A DNA stretch of 64,000 nucleotides from Ardenticatenaceae bacterium. GTDB taxonomy: Bacteria; Chloroflexota; Anaerolineae; Promineifilales; Promineifilaceae. The position numbers and the translations under genes are program-made. The notes below the pieces were generated by a model. It saw only the letters and a list, made by a program, of their open reading frames with translations, was not told where the DNA came from and did not search any database. The stretch lies in contig JACKBQ010000001.1 in the NCBI GenBank assembly GCA_020634455.1, positions 186,001-250,000 of the forward strand. The letters run 5' to 3'. Shown here one piece after another: positions 28,374 through 37,959 of the stretch; within the stretch, counting starts at the first letter, position 1, and each line of letters opens with the position of its first letter.

Positions 28374-29732
28374 ATGCGAAAATTAAATGCAAAGTGGGTG
28401 TGGTTGGGATTGGTTCTGGTAGCTGGCATGTTGTCGTTTTCGTCCGCCGCACAGGCAACCAAAACGCAGACAGAAGTGCAGACAACAACGTCAGCAAACG
28501 CGACGGGCATTGTCTGCACCTCAGATGCCAGCCCTAATCCAACCTTTACTCTGACGACAAAAACTGGCTACATCAATTTGCCAGATGGCAATACGATGTT
28601 TATGTGGGGTTACTCGGAAGGCAGCAGTCCTTTCCAGCATCCCGGCCCTGTATTGTGTGTAAACCAGGGTGATACTGTCACGATTATCTTGCAAAATACG
28701 CTTAACGAGGCGGCTTCCGTCATGTTCCCTGGGCAAGAGAACGTGTTGGCAAATGGTGTTCCGGCCGAACCGCAGTTTGACGGTGGTGGCGCGCTGACGT
28801 CATTGACCAATGTGGCCGCGGCCAACGGTGGCAGTATGACCTACAGTTTTGTGGCTACCGAACCGGGTACTTATCTGTATGAAAGTGGTACAAATCCAGT
28901 CAAACAGGTAGGGATGGGCTTGTTCGGGGCGTTGATTGTACGGCCGTCTTCAGTGCCGGTGGGTGGAACAGATCCCAACCCGGCTCACTACGCCTATAAC
29001 CGTTCCGACAGCGTGTTCACGGCTTCAGAAGAGTTCATGGTTCTGCTCTCGGAAATTGATCCATACCAGCACCAGGCCGCCGAAAATGGGCTGCCCTACA
29101 ACCTGAATAACTATAAAGCACGCTACTGGCTGATAAACGGCCGTGGCTTCCCGGATAGCATTGCCGACAACTATACTTCCTGGTTGCCCACTCAGCCCTA
29201 CGGTGCACTGGCGCGTATTCATGAGTTTAACGACACCCTGCCGCCTTCGGACCCGAATTACCATCCGTATCCGGGCATGATCCGTTATCTCAACGTTGGT
29301 ACGGAAGAGTATCCTTTCCATCCTCATGGGAATAATGGTTTGGTGATTGGGCGGGACGGCCGTTCTCTTGAAGGTACCGCTGGTGAAGACCTCTCCTTCG
29401 AAAAGTTCGCCATTAACATTGGCCCCGGCCAAACCTGGGATGTTATCTTCAAATGGTACGACGCCGAACAGTATGACGAGACAACGAACCCTGTCCCGGT
29501 AACCGTTCCCCAGATTCCCAACATGGTCTATGGTCAATTCTACAGTGGCGGCCCCTACCTGGGGGTACCAGGCACCATCCCAACAGGTGGCGAAGGGCTG
29601 AATCAGTGCGGCGAGTATTACATCATCTCCCACAATCATGCTCTGTACCAGATTACCTCCTGGGGCGTCAATATGACTGGGCCTATTACCTACCTGCGGA
29701 TCGACCCGCCAGAACCTAACAATTGTCCATAA
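28374..29732 (+). CDS. Two-domain multicopper oxidase-like protein B (domain-2 copper ligands intact)
   Basis: The start is the ATG at 28374 with AAGGAG 7 nt upstream, giving 452 residues with a Sec signal peptide ending near SSAAQA. It has the same two-cupredoxin layout as protein A. Domain 1 has lost the ligands: the HWHG position reads VMFPGQ, and the HCH position reads YLYESGTNPVKQVGMG while the flanking MGLFGALIVRP is kept. Domain 2 has FHPHG (His316, His318) and SHNHALYQ (His420, His422), the His-X-His pairs that A lacks. An earlier Cys95 and Cys412 could form a disulfide. The gene lies 34 bp after A, which supports co-expression and assembly. It is annotated by fold; alone it should not be catalytic. 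Confidence 0.87.
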   Translation: MRKLNAKWVWLGLVLVAGMLSFSSAAQATKTQTEVQTTTSANATGIVCTSDASPNPTFTLTTKTGYINLPDGNTMFMWGYSEGSSPFQHPGPVLCVNQGDTVTIILQNTLNEAASVMFPGQENVLANGVPAEPQFDGGGALTSLTNVAAANGGSMTYSFVATEPGTYLYESGTNPVKQVGMGLFGALIVRPSSVPVGGTDPNPAHYAYNRSDSVFTASEEFMVLLSEIDPYQHQAAENGLPYNLNNYKARYWLINGRGFPDSIADNYTSWLPTQPYGALARIHEFNDTLPPSDPNYHPYPGMIRYLNVGTEEYPFHPHGNNGLVIGRDGRSLEGTAGEDLSFEKFAINIGPGQTWDVIFKWYDAEQYDETTNPVPVTVPQIPNMVYGQFYSGGPYLGVPGTIPTGGEGLNQCGEYYIISHNHALYQITSWGVNMTGPITYLRIDPPEPNNCP

Positions 29733-29749
29733 GGGCCAAGGAGACTAAC

Positions 29750-32700
29750 ATGCAACCTACAAAACGATTGATTAGTTTAATACGAACGACAGGTACGCGG
29801 TTGGTAATCCTGGCCGCCATCCTCATGACGGTGCTGGCCAGCAACATCACACCTGCTGCCGCCGCCCCGACTCGTGTTTTGGTAAGTGTTACGGTGGGTG
29901 CCCAATCGGGAACGCTCACTGCTGGTACAACGGGCAATGCTACCTTCGTCGCTTCGGTATTACGAAGTGGTACAAGCCCAAACAACTTCGTTCTGAGTGT
30001 CTCTGGACTGCCTGCGGGAGCCAGCGTGATCGCTCAATCGCCCTCAAACCCGCTTAACTTTTTTGGGGGGAACAATCCGCGGAATGTGACCCTGACCATC
30101 CAGGTTAATGCGAGTGTTCCAGCGGGCAGCTACAACTTTAATGTTCAGGCATCAGGTACTGGCCCGGATCCAATTGGTGTGGGCACGTTAACAGTAGGAG
30201 CTGCCGGGCCGGTTGCCCAGACGATTACCTTTGGCCCACTGGCCAACAAGGCGTTTGGTGACCCGAACTTCAACGTTAGCGCAACGGCTAGCTCTGGATT
30301 AGCGGTAAGTTTTGCTGCAGGCGGCAATTGTACTGTGGTTGGCACTCTGGTCAGCCTGACCGGAGCTGGTTCCTGCACCATTACCGCTTCCCAGGCTGGC
30401 AACGCCAGTTACTTACCCGCGGCCGATGTTCAACAAACCTTCACCATTAATCAGGGTGTACCCGCGATTACTTTTGCGACATCTCCTCTGGTTGAGTTCC
30501 CGGGCAGTGACTTTAATGCCAGTGCCACAACCAATTCAGACGGCGCACTCACTTACAGCTATGTCAGTGGTCCGTGTTCGCTGGTGGATGGCAACGCTGG
30601 TACCTTTTCTTCGAGTGGCGTTGGCACCTGTGTTGTTCAGGTGGATACGGCCGTTTCTACCAACTTTGTTGCAGGTTCAGCCCAACAAGCAATAACCATC
30701 TACCCGCCATTCATTCACCTCTACGCCGTGGCTGGTAGCACAACGCTCGGCATTCAGTCTGTAACGGTCTGGGGTTACAACAGCAGCAATACACCTGTTA
30801 CCCAACCAGGCGGACCGACGATAGAAGTTAACGAAGGCGACACCGTCATTGTGGTCTTGCACAATGAGCTTGGTGTGGACACAGGACTTCTGTTCCAGGG
30901 TCAAGACATGATCCCGGACGTGACTGGCGTGGCTACGGGTGGAACCAAACTTTACTCCTTTACGGCAAATCGGCCTGGAACGTATCTGTATGGGGCGGGC
31001 TTGTTGGCTGGGGCGCAATACCAGTCGGCGATGGGGCTGTATGGGGCGTTGATTGTTCGTCCAGCAGCGCCTGGGCAGGCTTATAACGCCGCCGCCACCG
31101 CCTATGACGATGAGGCGGTTCTGGTTCTGAGTGAGATTGACACGAATCTGAACAACAGCGCCAATCCGAGTGCGTTTGATATGCGCAACTTTAAGCCGCG
31201 TTACTTCCTGATCAACGGTCAGGCCTATCCCAACACGACGGAAACGGTAACGGGAGCAGGGAATCGGGTGTTGCTACGCTATCTGAATGCCGGCATGCAG
31301 TTCCATTCAATGGCTATCTTGGGTACAACTCAGACCGTGATTGCCGACGATGGCAGCCCACTGGCCTACCCACATAGTATGGTGGCCGAAACCTTCGGCC
31401 CTGGGCAAACGATAGATACGATTGTAACGATCCCGGCTGCGGCCGCTGATGGCAATCGGTTTGCTATCTATGATGGTAACTTGATGCTGCGTAACAGCAA
31501 CCAGGCTGGATTTGGCGGTATGCTTACCTTCCTGGCCGTCTCCGGTACGCCTCCCGTAGGTGATACTACCGGACCCGCTACCAGTAACGTAACGTACGGT
31601 GCTGGCACGCTGTCTGCTACTGTGAGCGATGTTGCTACGGGCAACTCGAATATTGTTGCAGCAGAATACTTCATGGATTCTATCGGTGCTGCTGGTACTG
31701 GCTCAGGAATGAGTGGCGCTTTTGTCTCTCCAGTTGAGTCAGTGACGGCCTCTGTTGTGGTTCCATCTGGCTCACATACGCTTTATGTGCATGGTCAAGA
31801 CAGTGCAGGGAACTGGGGCGCTTTCAGTTCGGTGCTGGTCAATGGTGGTGATACCACTGGTCCCGCAACAACCGGTCTGACGCTGACGCCGAACCCCAGT
31901 AATGGTACGGTCAATATGGCGCTCAGTGCTACTGGCAATGATAGTGCCAGTGGTGGTTCAACTATTGCTGCGGCTGAATACACGATTGATGGGGGAACGG
32001 CCGTTTCTATGGTCGTTAATTTGCCGGCCACAATCGCCAGTTTAGACGCATCCATTCCGGCCGCTACGATTAATGCATTGCCAGAAGGCACGCATATCGT
32101 GGCAGTGCGCAGCCAGGATGCTGCCGGTAATTGGGGCACTGCGGTGACGATCAACCTTATTGTGGACAAGAGTGGCCCCGTTACCAGTAACGCAATGGCA
32201 TCACCCAACCCGAGTAACGGACAGATTGGTTACAGCAGCCTCACACAAGCAGTACGCGTGACAGCGACGGTGGCCGATACATCGGCGAAGATCAGTGTGG
32301 TTGAAGGCTTCATTGACACCGTTGGAGCCAACGGTACGGGCTTCTTCTTTGCCGCAAGTGATGGTTCGTTCAATAGCTTGTCTGAAACTAGCTTTGCCGA
32401 CATTCCATTGACCACCATCATTCAGCTTAGTAATGGCAACCATACCCTCTATGTCCACGGTAAAGATGCAGCGGGCAACTGGGGCGCAACCAGTAGCACC
32501 ATTCTGGTTGTTGACAAAATAGCGCCAGCTATTAGCAGTATTACAACCCTGGATGCCAACCCAACGACGGCCGCTTCGGTGCAGTTCCTGGTTGCATTTT
32601 CTGAAAGTGTAACTGGCGTAACTAGCAGTAACTTTGCCCTTGTCAGCGGTGGTAGCGTAACGGGTGCCTCAATCACGTCCGTGACCGGCAGTGGTGCCAC

Positions 32701-33577
32701 CCGCACGATTACCGTCGCGACAGGCTCTGGTAGCGGTACGCTGGGGCTTAATCTTGCCACTGCGACAGGGATCAAGGATCTCGCCGGTAACGCTTTGCCC
32801 ACAACCGGATTGCCGCTGGTCGGTCAGGTTTACACAATACCGTCGCTGATCCAACTTTACTTCTCAACGGCCGATAACTTTGCTGTACCTGGTGTGGGTG
32901 GGACACCTGACGATGCTGATATCTACACCTGGAGCGGCGGTGGCAGTTTTGGTCGCTTGTTCGATGGCTCTGTGGCAGGTTTGGCTGGCAGCGCGGACAT
33001 CGATGCCTTCACTGTGGTTGATGCCGATACCTTCTACATGTCGTTTACAGGGTTTACGGCCGTACCTGGCCTGGGCAGTGTGGCAGGTGAAGATATTGTC
33101 CTCTACGATGCAGGTGCCTGGAGCCTCTACTTTGACGGTTCGGACGTAGATCTTTCCGGTAATGCCGAGAACGTAGATGCCTTTGAGATACTGTCCGACG
33201 GCAGCATTCTGGTTTCCACCGCTGGTACTCCCAGCGTAACCGGCCTCAGTGGGCTGGCTAGCCAGGACCTACTGCAATGTGTGGGCACCTTTGGGCCAAC
33301 AACCACCTGCACCTGGAGTCTGTACTTTGACGGTAGTGACGTGGCTTTGTCATCTGGTTCAGAGAATGTGGACGGTGTGGCGGTTTCAGCCGGTAACATC
33401 TTCCTCAGTACCTCAGGTGCCTTCACCGTCACGGGTCTTTCAGGCCAGGGCGAGGATGTGTTCATCTGTAATGCCCCGACTGTAGGCATCAACACCGCCT
33501 GCACCAGCTTTAGCATGTTCTTCGACGGCAGCGTTGTGGGTATGACCAACAATCTGGATGCATTTGATCTGCCGTAA
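29750..33577 (+). CDS. Multicopper oxidase-like protein C without copper ligands, fused to Ig-like and propeller-like repeats
   Basis: The start is the ATG at 29750 with AAGGAG upstream; the protein has 1,275 residues and a signal peptide ending AAAAP. Ig-like/MBG-type domains fill about 40-320. The two-cupredoxin core is at about 322-598 and aligns with A and B (GTYLYGAGL, SAMGLYGALIVRP, FGPGQTIDTIV). The ligand positions are degenerate in both domains: GLLFQGQ for HWHG, FHSMAILG for the domain-2 pair, and YDGNLML at the last site. Three Ig-like modules (about 605-920), a SwmB-like domain (about 921-1030) and three or four repeats built on WSLYFDGSDV and ENVDAF complete it. It probably serves as a non-catalytic third subunit and anchoring arm of the oxidase. 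Confidence 0.82.
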   Translation: MQPTKRLISLIRTTGTRLVILAAILMTVLASNITPAAAAPTRVLVSVTVGAQSGTLTAGTTGNATFVASVLRSGTSPNNFVLSVSGLPAGASVIAQSPSNPLNFFGGNNPRNVTLTIQVNASVPAGSYNFNVQASGTGPDPIGVGTLTVGAAGPVAQTITFGPLANKAFGDPNFNVSATASSGLAVSFAAGGNCTVVGTLVSLTGAGSCTITASQAGNASYLPAADVQQTFTINQGVPAITFATSPLVEFPGSDFNASATTNSDGALTYSYVSGPCSLVDGNAGTFSSSGVGTCVVQVDTAVSTNFVAGSAQQAITIYPPFIHLYAVAGSTTLGIQSVTVWGYNSSNTPVTQPGGPTIEVNEGDTVIVVLHNELGVDTGLLFQGQDMIPDVTGVATGGTKLYSFTANRPGTYLYGAGLLAGAQYQSAMGLYGALIVRPAAPGQAYNAAATAYDDEAVLVLSEIDTNLNNSANPSAFDMRNFKPRYFLINGQAYPNTTETVTGAGNRVLLRYLNAGMQFHSMAILGTTQTVIADDGSPLAYPHSMVAETFGPGQTIDTIVTIPAAAADGNRFAIYDGNLMLRNSNQAGFGGMLTFLAVSGTPPVGDTTGPATSNVTYGAGTLSATVSDVATGNSNIVAAEYFMDSIGAAGTGSGMSGAFVSPVESVTASVVVPSGSHTLYVHGQDSAGNWGAFSSVLVNGGDTTGPATTGLTLTPNPSNGTVNMALSATGNDSASGGSTIAAAEYTIDGGTAVSMVVNLPATIASLDASIPAATINALPEGTHIVAVRSQDAAGNWGTAVTINLIVDKSGPVTSNAMASPNPSNGQIGYSSLTQAVRVTATVADTSAKISVVEGFIDTVGANGTGFFFAASDGSFNSLSETSFADIPLTTIIQLSNGNHTLYVHGKDAAGNWGATSSTILVVDKIAPAISSITTLDANPTTAASVQFLVAFSESVTGVTSSNFALVSGGSVTGASITSVTGSGATRTITVATGSGSGTLGLNLATATGIKDLAGNALPTTGLPLVGQVYTIPSLIQLYFSTADNFAVPGVGGTPDDADIYTWSGGGSFGRLFDGSVAGLAGSADIDAFTVVDADTFYMSFTGFTAVPGLGSVAGEDIVLYDAGAWSLYFDGSDVDLSGNAENVDAFEILSDGSILVSTAGTPSVTGLSGLASQDLLQCVGTFGPTTTCTWSLYFDGSDVALSSGSENVDGVAVSAGNIFLSTSGAFTVTGLSGQGEDVFICNAPTVGINTACTSFSMFFDGSVVGMTNNLDAFDLP

Positions 33578-33597
33578 ATAATGTTTGAATGGTGGAT

Positions 33598-33630
33598 GCC
33601 TCCTCGGTGTGGTTACCACCCCGAGGAGGC
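33598..33630 (+). terminator. Perfect 10-bp stem hairpin after protein C
   Basis: GCCTCCTCGG and CCGAGGAGGC pair around a 13-nt loop, 20 bp after the stop codon. A T-rich stretch follows only after about 11 nt. It may be a terminator, an attenuating stem or an mRNA-stabilising 3' end that lets part of the transcript continue to 34-40 kb. Confidence 0.55.
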
Positions 33631-33662
33631 AAGGTTGAAATCTTTTTAATAATCAAAACAGT

Positions 33663-33702
33663 TTTGGCCTGAGGTTGTACGCAAATATGACTTCAGGCCA
33701 AA
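33663..33702. repeat. Second hairpin in the same gap
   Basis: TTTGGCCTGA and TCAGGCCAAA are inverted repeats around a 20-nt loop, just before the membrane-protein gene. With the preceding hairpin it makes a double stem in a 157-bp gap. The function may be termination or a binding site. Confidence 0.5.
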
Positions 33703-33734
33703 TAGCATAATTAAAACGAGTTGGGATAAAAATT

Positions 33735-34226
33735 GTGGACGAAAAAATGAGGCTGCCAGAAAAAAAGCTAACAGCCAATTCAGGTCAATATCTGCTTTGG
33801 GTTGGGCTGGCGATGAGTTTGTTGCTCATTGGCTTTTTCGTTTTGCGTGGTAATCGGCCTTCAAGCGGAAAGGCTACTGGCGATTTAATATCGGCGCAGA
33901 CACTGGCTGAGCAATATGGCATTCGCGTGAATCTAATAGGCATAACGGCCGCCGGGGGGCTGGTGGATCTACGCTTGAAGATTTTAGATGCGGAGAAGGC
34001 CAGTTTGCTGCTGCAAGACAGCAGCGATGTGCCGACTCTGGTCGTCGGGAACGGAGCGGCTGTGTTGGTTGCACCGGAAGATAGTACCGGGCAACTGTTA
34101 AACAATTTGATGGATGATGGCAATGTCTTTTTGGCGTTTCCAAATGTAAGGAATGTGCTAAAGCCAGGCATGTTGGTTACGGTGCAGTTTGGCGAACTCA
34201 GGCTGGAGCCGATCACGGTAAAGTAA
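33735..34226 (+). CDS. Membrane-anchored protein of an unnamed family (paralog 1)
   Basis: The frame opens at a GTG (33735); the ATG at 33747 is an alternative. One N-terminal membrane anchor (about 21-40) precedes an extracytoplasmic domain of about 115 residues. Its core, AEQYGIRVNLIGITAAGG followed by VDLRLKILDAEKA, and its end, PGMLVTVQFGELRLEPITV, match the protein at 37362 residue for residue at many positions. I have seen such domains in many bacterial genomes as hypothetical proteins and cannot give a function. Its place between the oxidase trio and the protease suggests a structural or assembly role at the membrane. It has no obvious metal ligands, unlike its paralog. Confidence 0.75.
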   Translation: MDEKMRLPEKKLTANSGQYLLWVGLAMSLLLIGFFVLRGNRPSSGKATGDLISAQTLAEQYGIRVNLIGITAAGGLVDLRLKILDAEKASLLLQDSSDVPTLVVGNGAAVLVAPEDSTGQLLNNLMDDGNVFLAFPNVRNVLKPGMLVTVQFGELRLEPITVK

Positions 34227-34252
34227 AGAAACCACGTTAGGTTATTGGAATT

Positions 34253-37200
34253 ATGCGTAAATTAATCTCCTTTATAGCAACTCTTGCCATTGTTTCCATC
34301 TTGTTTGGCCGTGTAGGGATGGCAAGTGGCGCTTCGCCACTGGTTGTCTCGAATGCAACCGTTAAGGTAGCTCCTGAAATACTGGCGGATATGGCCACCT
34401 TGAACGCGGGCGAGATGGTAACCGTTATTGTTACCCTGGTTGACCAGCAAGATGTGCGGACAATTCCAGTGAGCGGTGGATTGACACGGCAAACGGCCGT
34501 GATCAACTCCTTGCGCGCTCAAGCCGATGCCAGCCAAAGGGGGGTTGCCGCCGTGCTGAAGGTTCGCCACGGTCAGGGTGCAGTCAGTAAATTCGAGCCG
34601 TTCTGGATTTTTAATGGCTTCTCGGTGACTGCTACGGCCAATGTGATAAACGAACTGGCGGCGCGTAGCGATGTGTTATCCATTACAAGCGACGACATCC
34701 AGATAGTTCCCGTATCCGATCCAGCTTACAACACTGCTGAGGCGAACTTGGCCGTCATCAACGCCCCAGCGCTGTTAAGCCTGGGTTTTGCCGGGCAGGG
34801 TGTTGTGATTGCCAGTATGGATACGGGGGTGGATGTCACACATCCTGATCTGGCTAGTAGCTGGCGCGGTGGCAGCAACAGCTGGTTTGATCCTTACAAT
34901 CAACATCCCAGCACGCCAACCGATGTGAATGGACACGGCACACAAACAATGGGTGTCATGGTGGGGGGCGACAATGGTGGGACGTTGATTGGCGCCGCGC
35001 CGCAGGCACAATGGATCGCCGTCAAAATATTCAACGACGCTGGCGCCTCGTCAGCGACAGCCATTCATCAGGGCTATCAATGGTTGCTTGATCCAGATGG
35101 CAACCCAAATACGGCCGATGCCCCCCAAGTGGTGAACAATTCCTGGGCGTATGGCACGCCGGGCTGCAACCTGGAATTTCAGGCCGATTTACAGGCGTTG
35201 TTGGCCGTTGGCATTTTGCCGGTAGTTTCTGCGGGTAATTACGGGCCGAATGGTTCGACAAGTGTAAGTCCGGCCAACTACCCGGAAGCGTTTGCTGTGG
35301 GGGCAACGAGCAATAGTGATCGTTTATACGCGTATAGCAGTCGAGGGCCATCGGCCTGTGGCGAGGCGAGCACGGTTTATCCGGAATTAACGGCTCCAGG
35401 TGTAGCCATCAACACCACGGATCGGTATGGATTGTATTATCAAGCAACGGGCACTTCATTGGCTGCACCGCATGTTTCTGGGGCGCTGGCTTTGTTGTTG
35501 AGTGCTTTTCCGGGCTTGACGGCGGAGCAGCAGAGAGCTGCCCTCTTAAATTCAGCCGTTGATTTGGGGGTTGCTGGCCCAGATAATTTGTATGGCTACG
35601 GCCGTCTGAATGTGCTGGCGGCATATCAGTTACTGGCTGCGGGCGGTGTACCGACACCGACGGCCGTTCCGCCAACAGGCACACCAACTGCAACACCTAT
35701 TCCTCCGACGGCCACGGCAACGATTACAACCGAACCGCCAACCGCGACCGCCACGACTACCACGCCACTGCCAACAGGCACACCAACCGCGACATCCGTG
35801 CCCCCAACGGCAACCACACCGCCAACGGCAACGGCCGTATCCACCAATTCGATTTTTAGCGATGGGTTTGAATCGGGCAACCTTTTAGCCTGGACCGGAG
35901 TTGTAGACCCAGAAAACAAATTGTCAGTTACCGCTGGCGCAGCGATGGTTGGCAGCAAAGGCCTGGCCGCCCTAATCAACACCCGGACGTCCATGTACCT
36001 GCGCAGCGACTCACCGATTAGCGAATCCGGAATTCGGGTCAAGTTTTACTTTGATCCTAACAGCGTCAGCCTGAACAACAATACGGGTCATCGCATTTTT
36101 GCCGCACTTGATAACAGCGCTGCTGAGGTGGTTCGTCTGGACTTCCGGTACGTCAGTGGGGTTTATCAGCTACAAGCCAGCCTGCGGTCGGATACGGGTA
36201 GCTACAGCACGTCTTCGTGGCTGACAATCAGTGATGCACCACATGCAATTGCTTTTGATTGGCAGGCTGCTAGTGGCGCGGGGATAAACAATGGGTATCT
36301 AACTGTGTGGATTGATGATCTGTTTCAGGAAACAATTGGCGCGATCGACAATGATACTCTTCGCATTGAGGAAGTGCGGTTGGGGCCGTTAAGCGGCATT
36401 GCGCGATCAACTTCTGGTACGGAGTTTTTTGACGAGTTTGCCTTACAAAGAGTGGGTGGAACATTAACAACACCAACACCAACACCGACAGCAACGGCCG
36501 TTCCTCCAACAGCGACACCTTTACCGCCGACAGCAACATCAACAGTTACGGCGACATCATTGCCGCTAACCGCCACGGCAACGGCCGTTTCGCCAACGGC
36601 CACACCTATGCCGCCAACCGCGACGGCTACAGTAACAATTGCGCCACCGACAGCAACGGCCGTGTCCAACGACCTGATTTTTAGCGATGGATTTGAATCG
36701 GGGGATTTTTCTGCGTGGACGGCCGTGATAGACCAAGAAAATGATCTGGCAGTGGCACCCGGTGCTGCAATGGTAGGCAACAACGGCTTGGCAGCACTGA
36801 TTGATAACCGGACGTCCATGTATTTGCGCGATGACTCACCCCAAAGCGAAGCTCGTTACCGGGTTCGTTTTTACTTCGATCCCAACAGCATCAGTATGGG
36901 AAGCTCCCGCTCCCACCGCATCCTAGCTGCGCGCAATAATAGCGCAGAAGTTATTCGGCTAGATTTCCGTTTTAACAGCGGGAATTACCAGGTACAGGGC
37001 AGTGTACGCACCGATAGCGGCAGTTATGTAACAACATCCTGGTACACCATCAGCGATGCGCCACATGCAATTGAATTTGACTGGCAAGCAGCTTCAGCAA
37101 ATGGGACAAACAATGGTTACTTTTCGCTGTGGATTGACACTATATTACAAGAGACGAAAAGCGGCATTGATAACGATACACTTCGGATAGAAGAAGTGCA

Positions 37201-37294
37201 GCTTGGGCCATTAAGCGGTCTTGATAGTGTAACACTGGGTACTGAGCTATTTGATGATTTTGTTTCAAAACGTACGAACCCTATTGGGCCATAA
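34253..37294 (+). CDS. Secreted subtilisin-like (S8) serine protease with duplicated C-terminal domain
   Basis: The 1,013-residue protein has a signal peptide (about 1-27), an I9-like propeptide (about 30-155) and an S8 catalytic domain with the triad Asp190 (ASMDTGVD), His228 (NGHGTQTMG) and Ser402 (GTSLAAPHVSG), plus oxyanion Asn329 in SAGN. The protease is therefore predicted active. A Pro/Thr/Ala linker (about 465-540) leads to a C-terminal domain of about 195 residues opening IFSDGFESGNLLAWT. A second such linker and a second copy of the domain (IFSDGFESGDFSAWT) follow. The linkers carry several ACGGCCGT palindromes. The protease may process or shave the neighbouring surface proteins; that is inferred from location. 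Confidence 0.94.
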   Translation: MRKLISFIATLAIVSILFGRVGMASGASPLVVSNATVKVAPEILADMATLNAGEMVTVIVTLVDQQDVRTIPVSGGLTRQTAVINSLRAQADASQRGVAAVLKVRHGQGAVSKFEPFWIFNGFSVTATANVINELAARSDVLSITSDDIQIVPVSDPAYNTAEANLAVINAPALLSLGFAGQGVVIASMDTGVDVTHPDLASSWRGGSNSWFDPYNQHPSTPTDVNGHGTQTMGVMVGGDNGGTLIGAAPQAQWIAVKIFNDAGASSATAIHQGYQWLLDPDGNPNTADAPQVVNNSWAYGTPGCNLEFQADLQALLAVGILPVVSAGNYGPNGSTSVSPANYPEAFAVGATSNSDRLYAYSSRGPSACGEASTVYPELTAPGVAINTTDRYGLYYQATGTSLAAPHVSGALALLLSAFPGLTAEQQRAALLNSAVDLGVAGPDNLYGYGRLNVLAAYQLLAAGGVPTPTAVPPTGTPTATPIPPTATATITTEPPTATATTTTPLPTGTPTATSVPPTATTPPTATAVSTNSIFSDGFESGNLLAWTGVVDPENKLSVTAGAAMVGSKGLAALINTRTSMYLRSDSPISESGIRVKFYFDPNSVSLNNNTGHRIFAALDNSAAEVVRLDFRYVSGVYQLQASLRSDTGSYSTSSWLTISDAPHAIAFDWQAASGAGINNGYLTVWIDDLFQETIGAIDNDTLRIEEVRLGPLSGIARSTSGTEFFDEFALQRVGGTLTTPTPTPTATAVPPTATPLPPTATSTVTATSLPLTATATAVSPTATPMPPTATATVTIAPPTATAVSNDLIFSDGFESGDFSAWTAVIDQENDLAVAPGAAMVGNNGLAALIDNRTSMYLRDDSPQSEARYRVRFYFDPNSISMGSSRSHRILAARNNSAEVIRLDFRFNSGNYQVQGSVRTDSGSYVTTSWYTISDAPHAIEFDWQAASANGTNNGYFSLWIDTILQETKSGIDNDTLRIEEVQLGPLSGLDSVTLGTELFDDFVSKRTNPIGP

Positions 37295-37361
37295 ATGGCT
37301 GTTCAAAGCTTTTCAAGAAGAGTAGTTATTATTGACCGCTTACTAAGGCAAGGATAATCAA

Positions 37362-37841
37362 ATGATCGGGATTCTTTCAAGAACACAGTTGAGCCAACCA
37401 GGTCGTTTAACACGCGTATTGTTGGTCATTTCGCTTTTGGTTTTTCTGACTGTTGCTGCATTATCGTCAAATTTTCAGCCTGAAGAGGTGATCGTTCCCG
37501 ATCAGGCCAGTGTAGAGGCCGCTATTGAAGATCAGTATGGGATTCGCATTTCAATGCTGGCTGTCACTGCGGGTGGGGGCGTGGTTGATTTCCGTTTTCA
37601 GGTTGTTGATCCAGAAAAGGCCAATTTTTACATGCACGGTCCGTTTGAAGATTTGCCTGTATTATTGGTGGAAGATAGCGGTACTCTTATCAAGCCGCGA
37701 GAACATACCCATCATGTCAATTATGAATTCGGCCGTACGTATTACACCATTTACAGAAATCCGGGGGGCGTGGTGAAAGCCGGTTCAAGTATCACGATTA
37801 TTCTAGGTGATTTACGCCTTAGCAACGTGATTGTGCGCTAA
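37362..37841 (+). CDS. Membrane-anchored protein of an unnamed family (paralog 2, His-rich loop)
   Basis: The 159-residue protein starts at an ATG with AAGGAT 6 nt upstream. It has one membrane anchor (about 18-40) and an extracytoplasmic domain related to the protein at 33735: EDQYGIRISMLAVTAGGG then VDFRFQVVDPEKANFYM, ending KAGSSITIILGDLRLSNVIV. In contrast to the paralog it has an insertion with REHTHHVNYEF and a nearby YMHGPF, which could bind copper. The family is unnamed to me. Its position before the receiver/CopCD genes makes a copper-related role worth testing, but this is inference. Confidence 0.75.
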   Translation: MIGILSRTQLSQPGRLTRVLLVISLLVFLTVAALSSNFQPEEVIVPDQASVEAAIEDQYGIRISMLAVTAGGGVVDFRFQVVDPEKANFYMHGPFEDLPVLLVEDSGTLIKPREHTHHVNYEFGRTYYTIYRNPGGVVKAGSSITIILGDLRLSNVIVR

Positions 37842-37959
37842 AAATGATGCTGTAAGCGTTCTCAAATAATGAAATGATCAGTTTATAGCTGGTTTGCTTC
37901 ACACGCACTCTCTTTGTGTTCCCTCACCAGGCAAACCCAACGACTATTTATTTTAAGAA

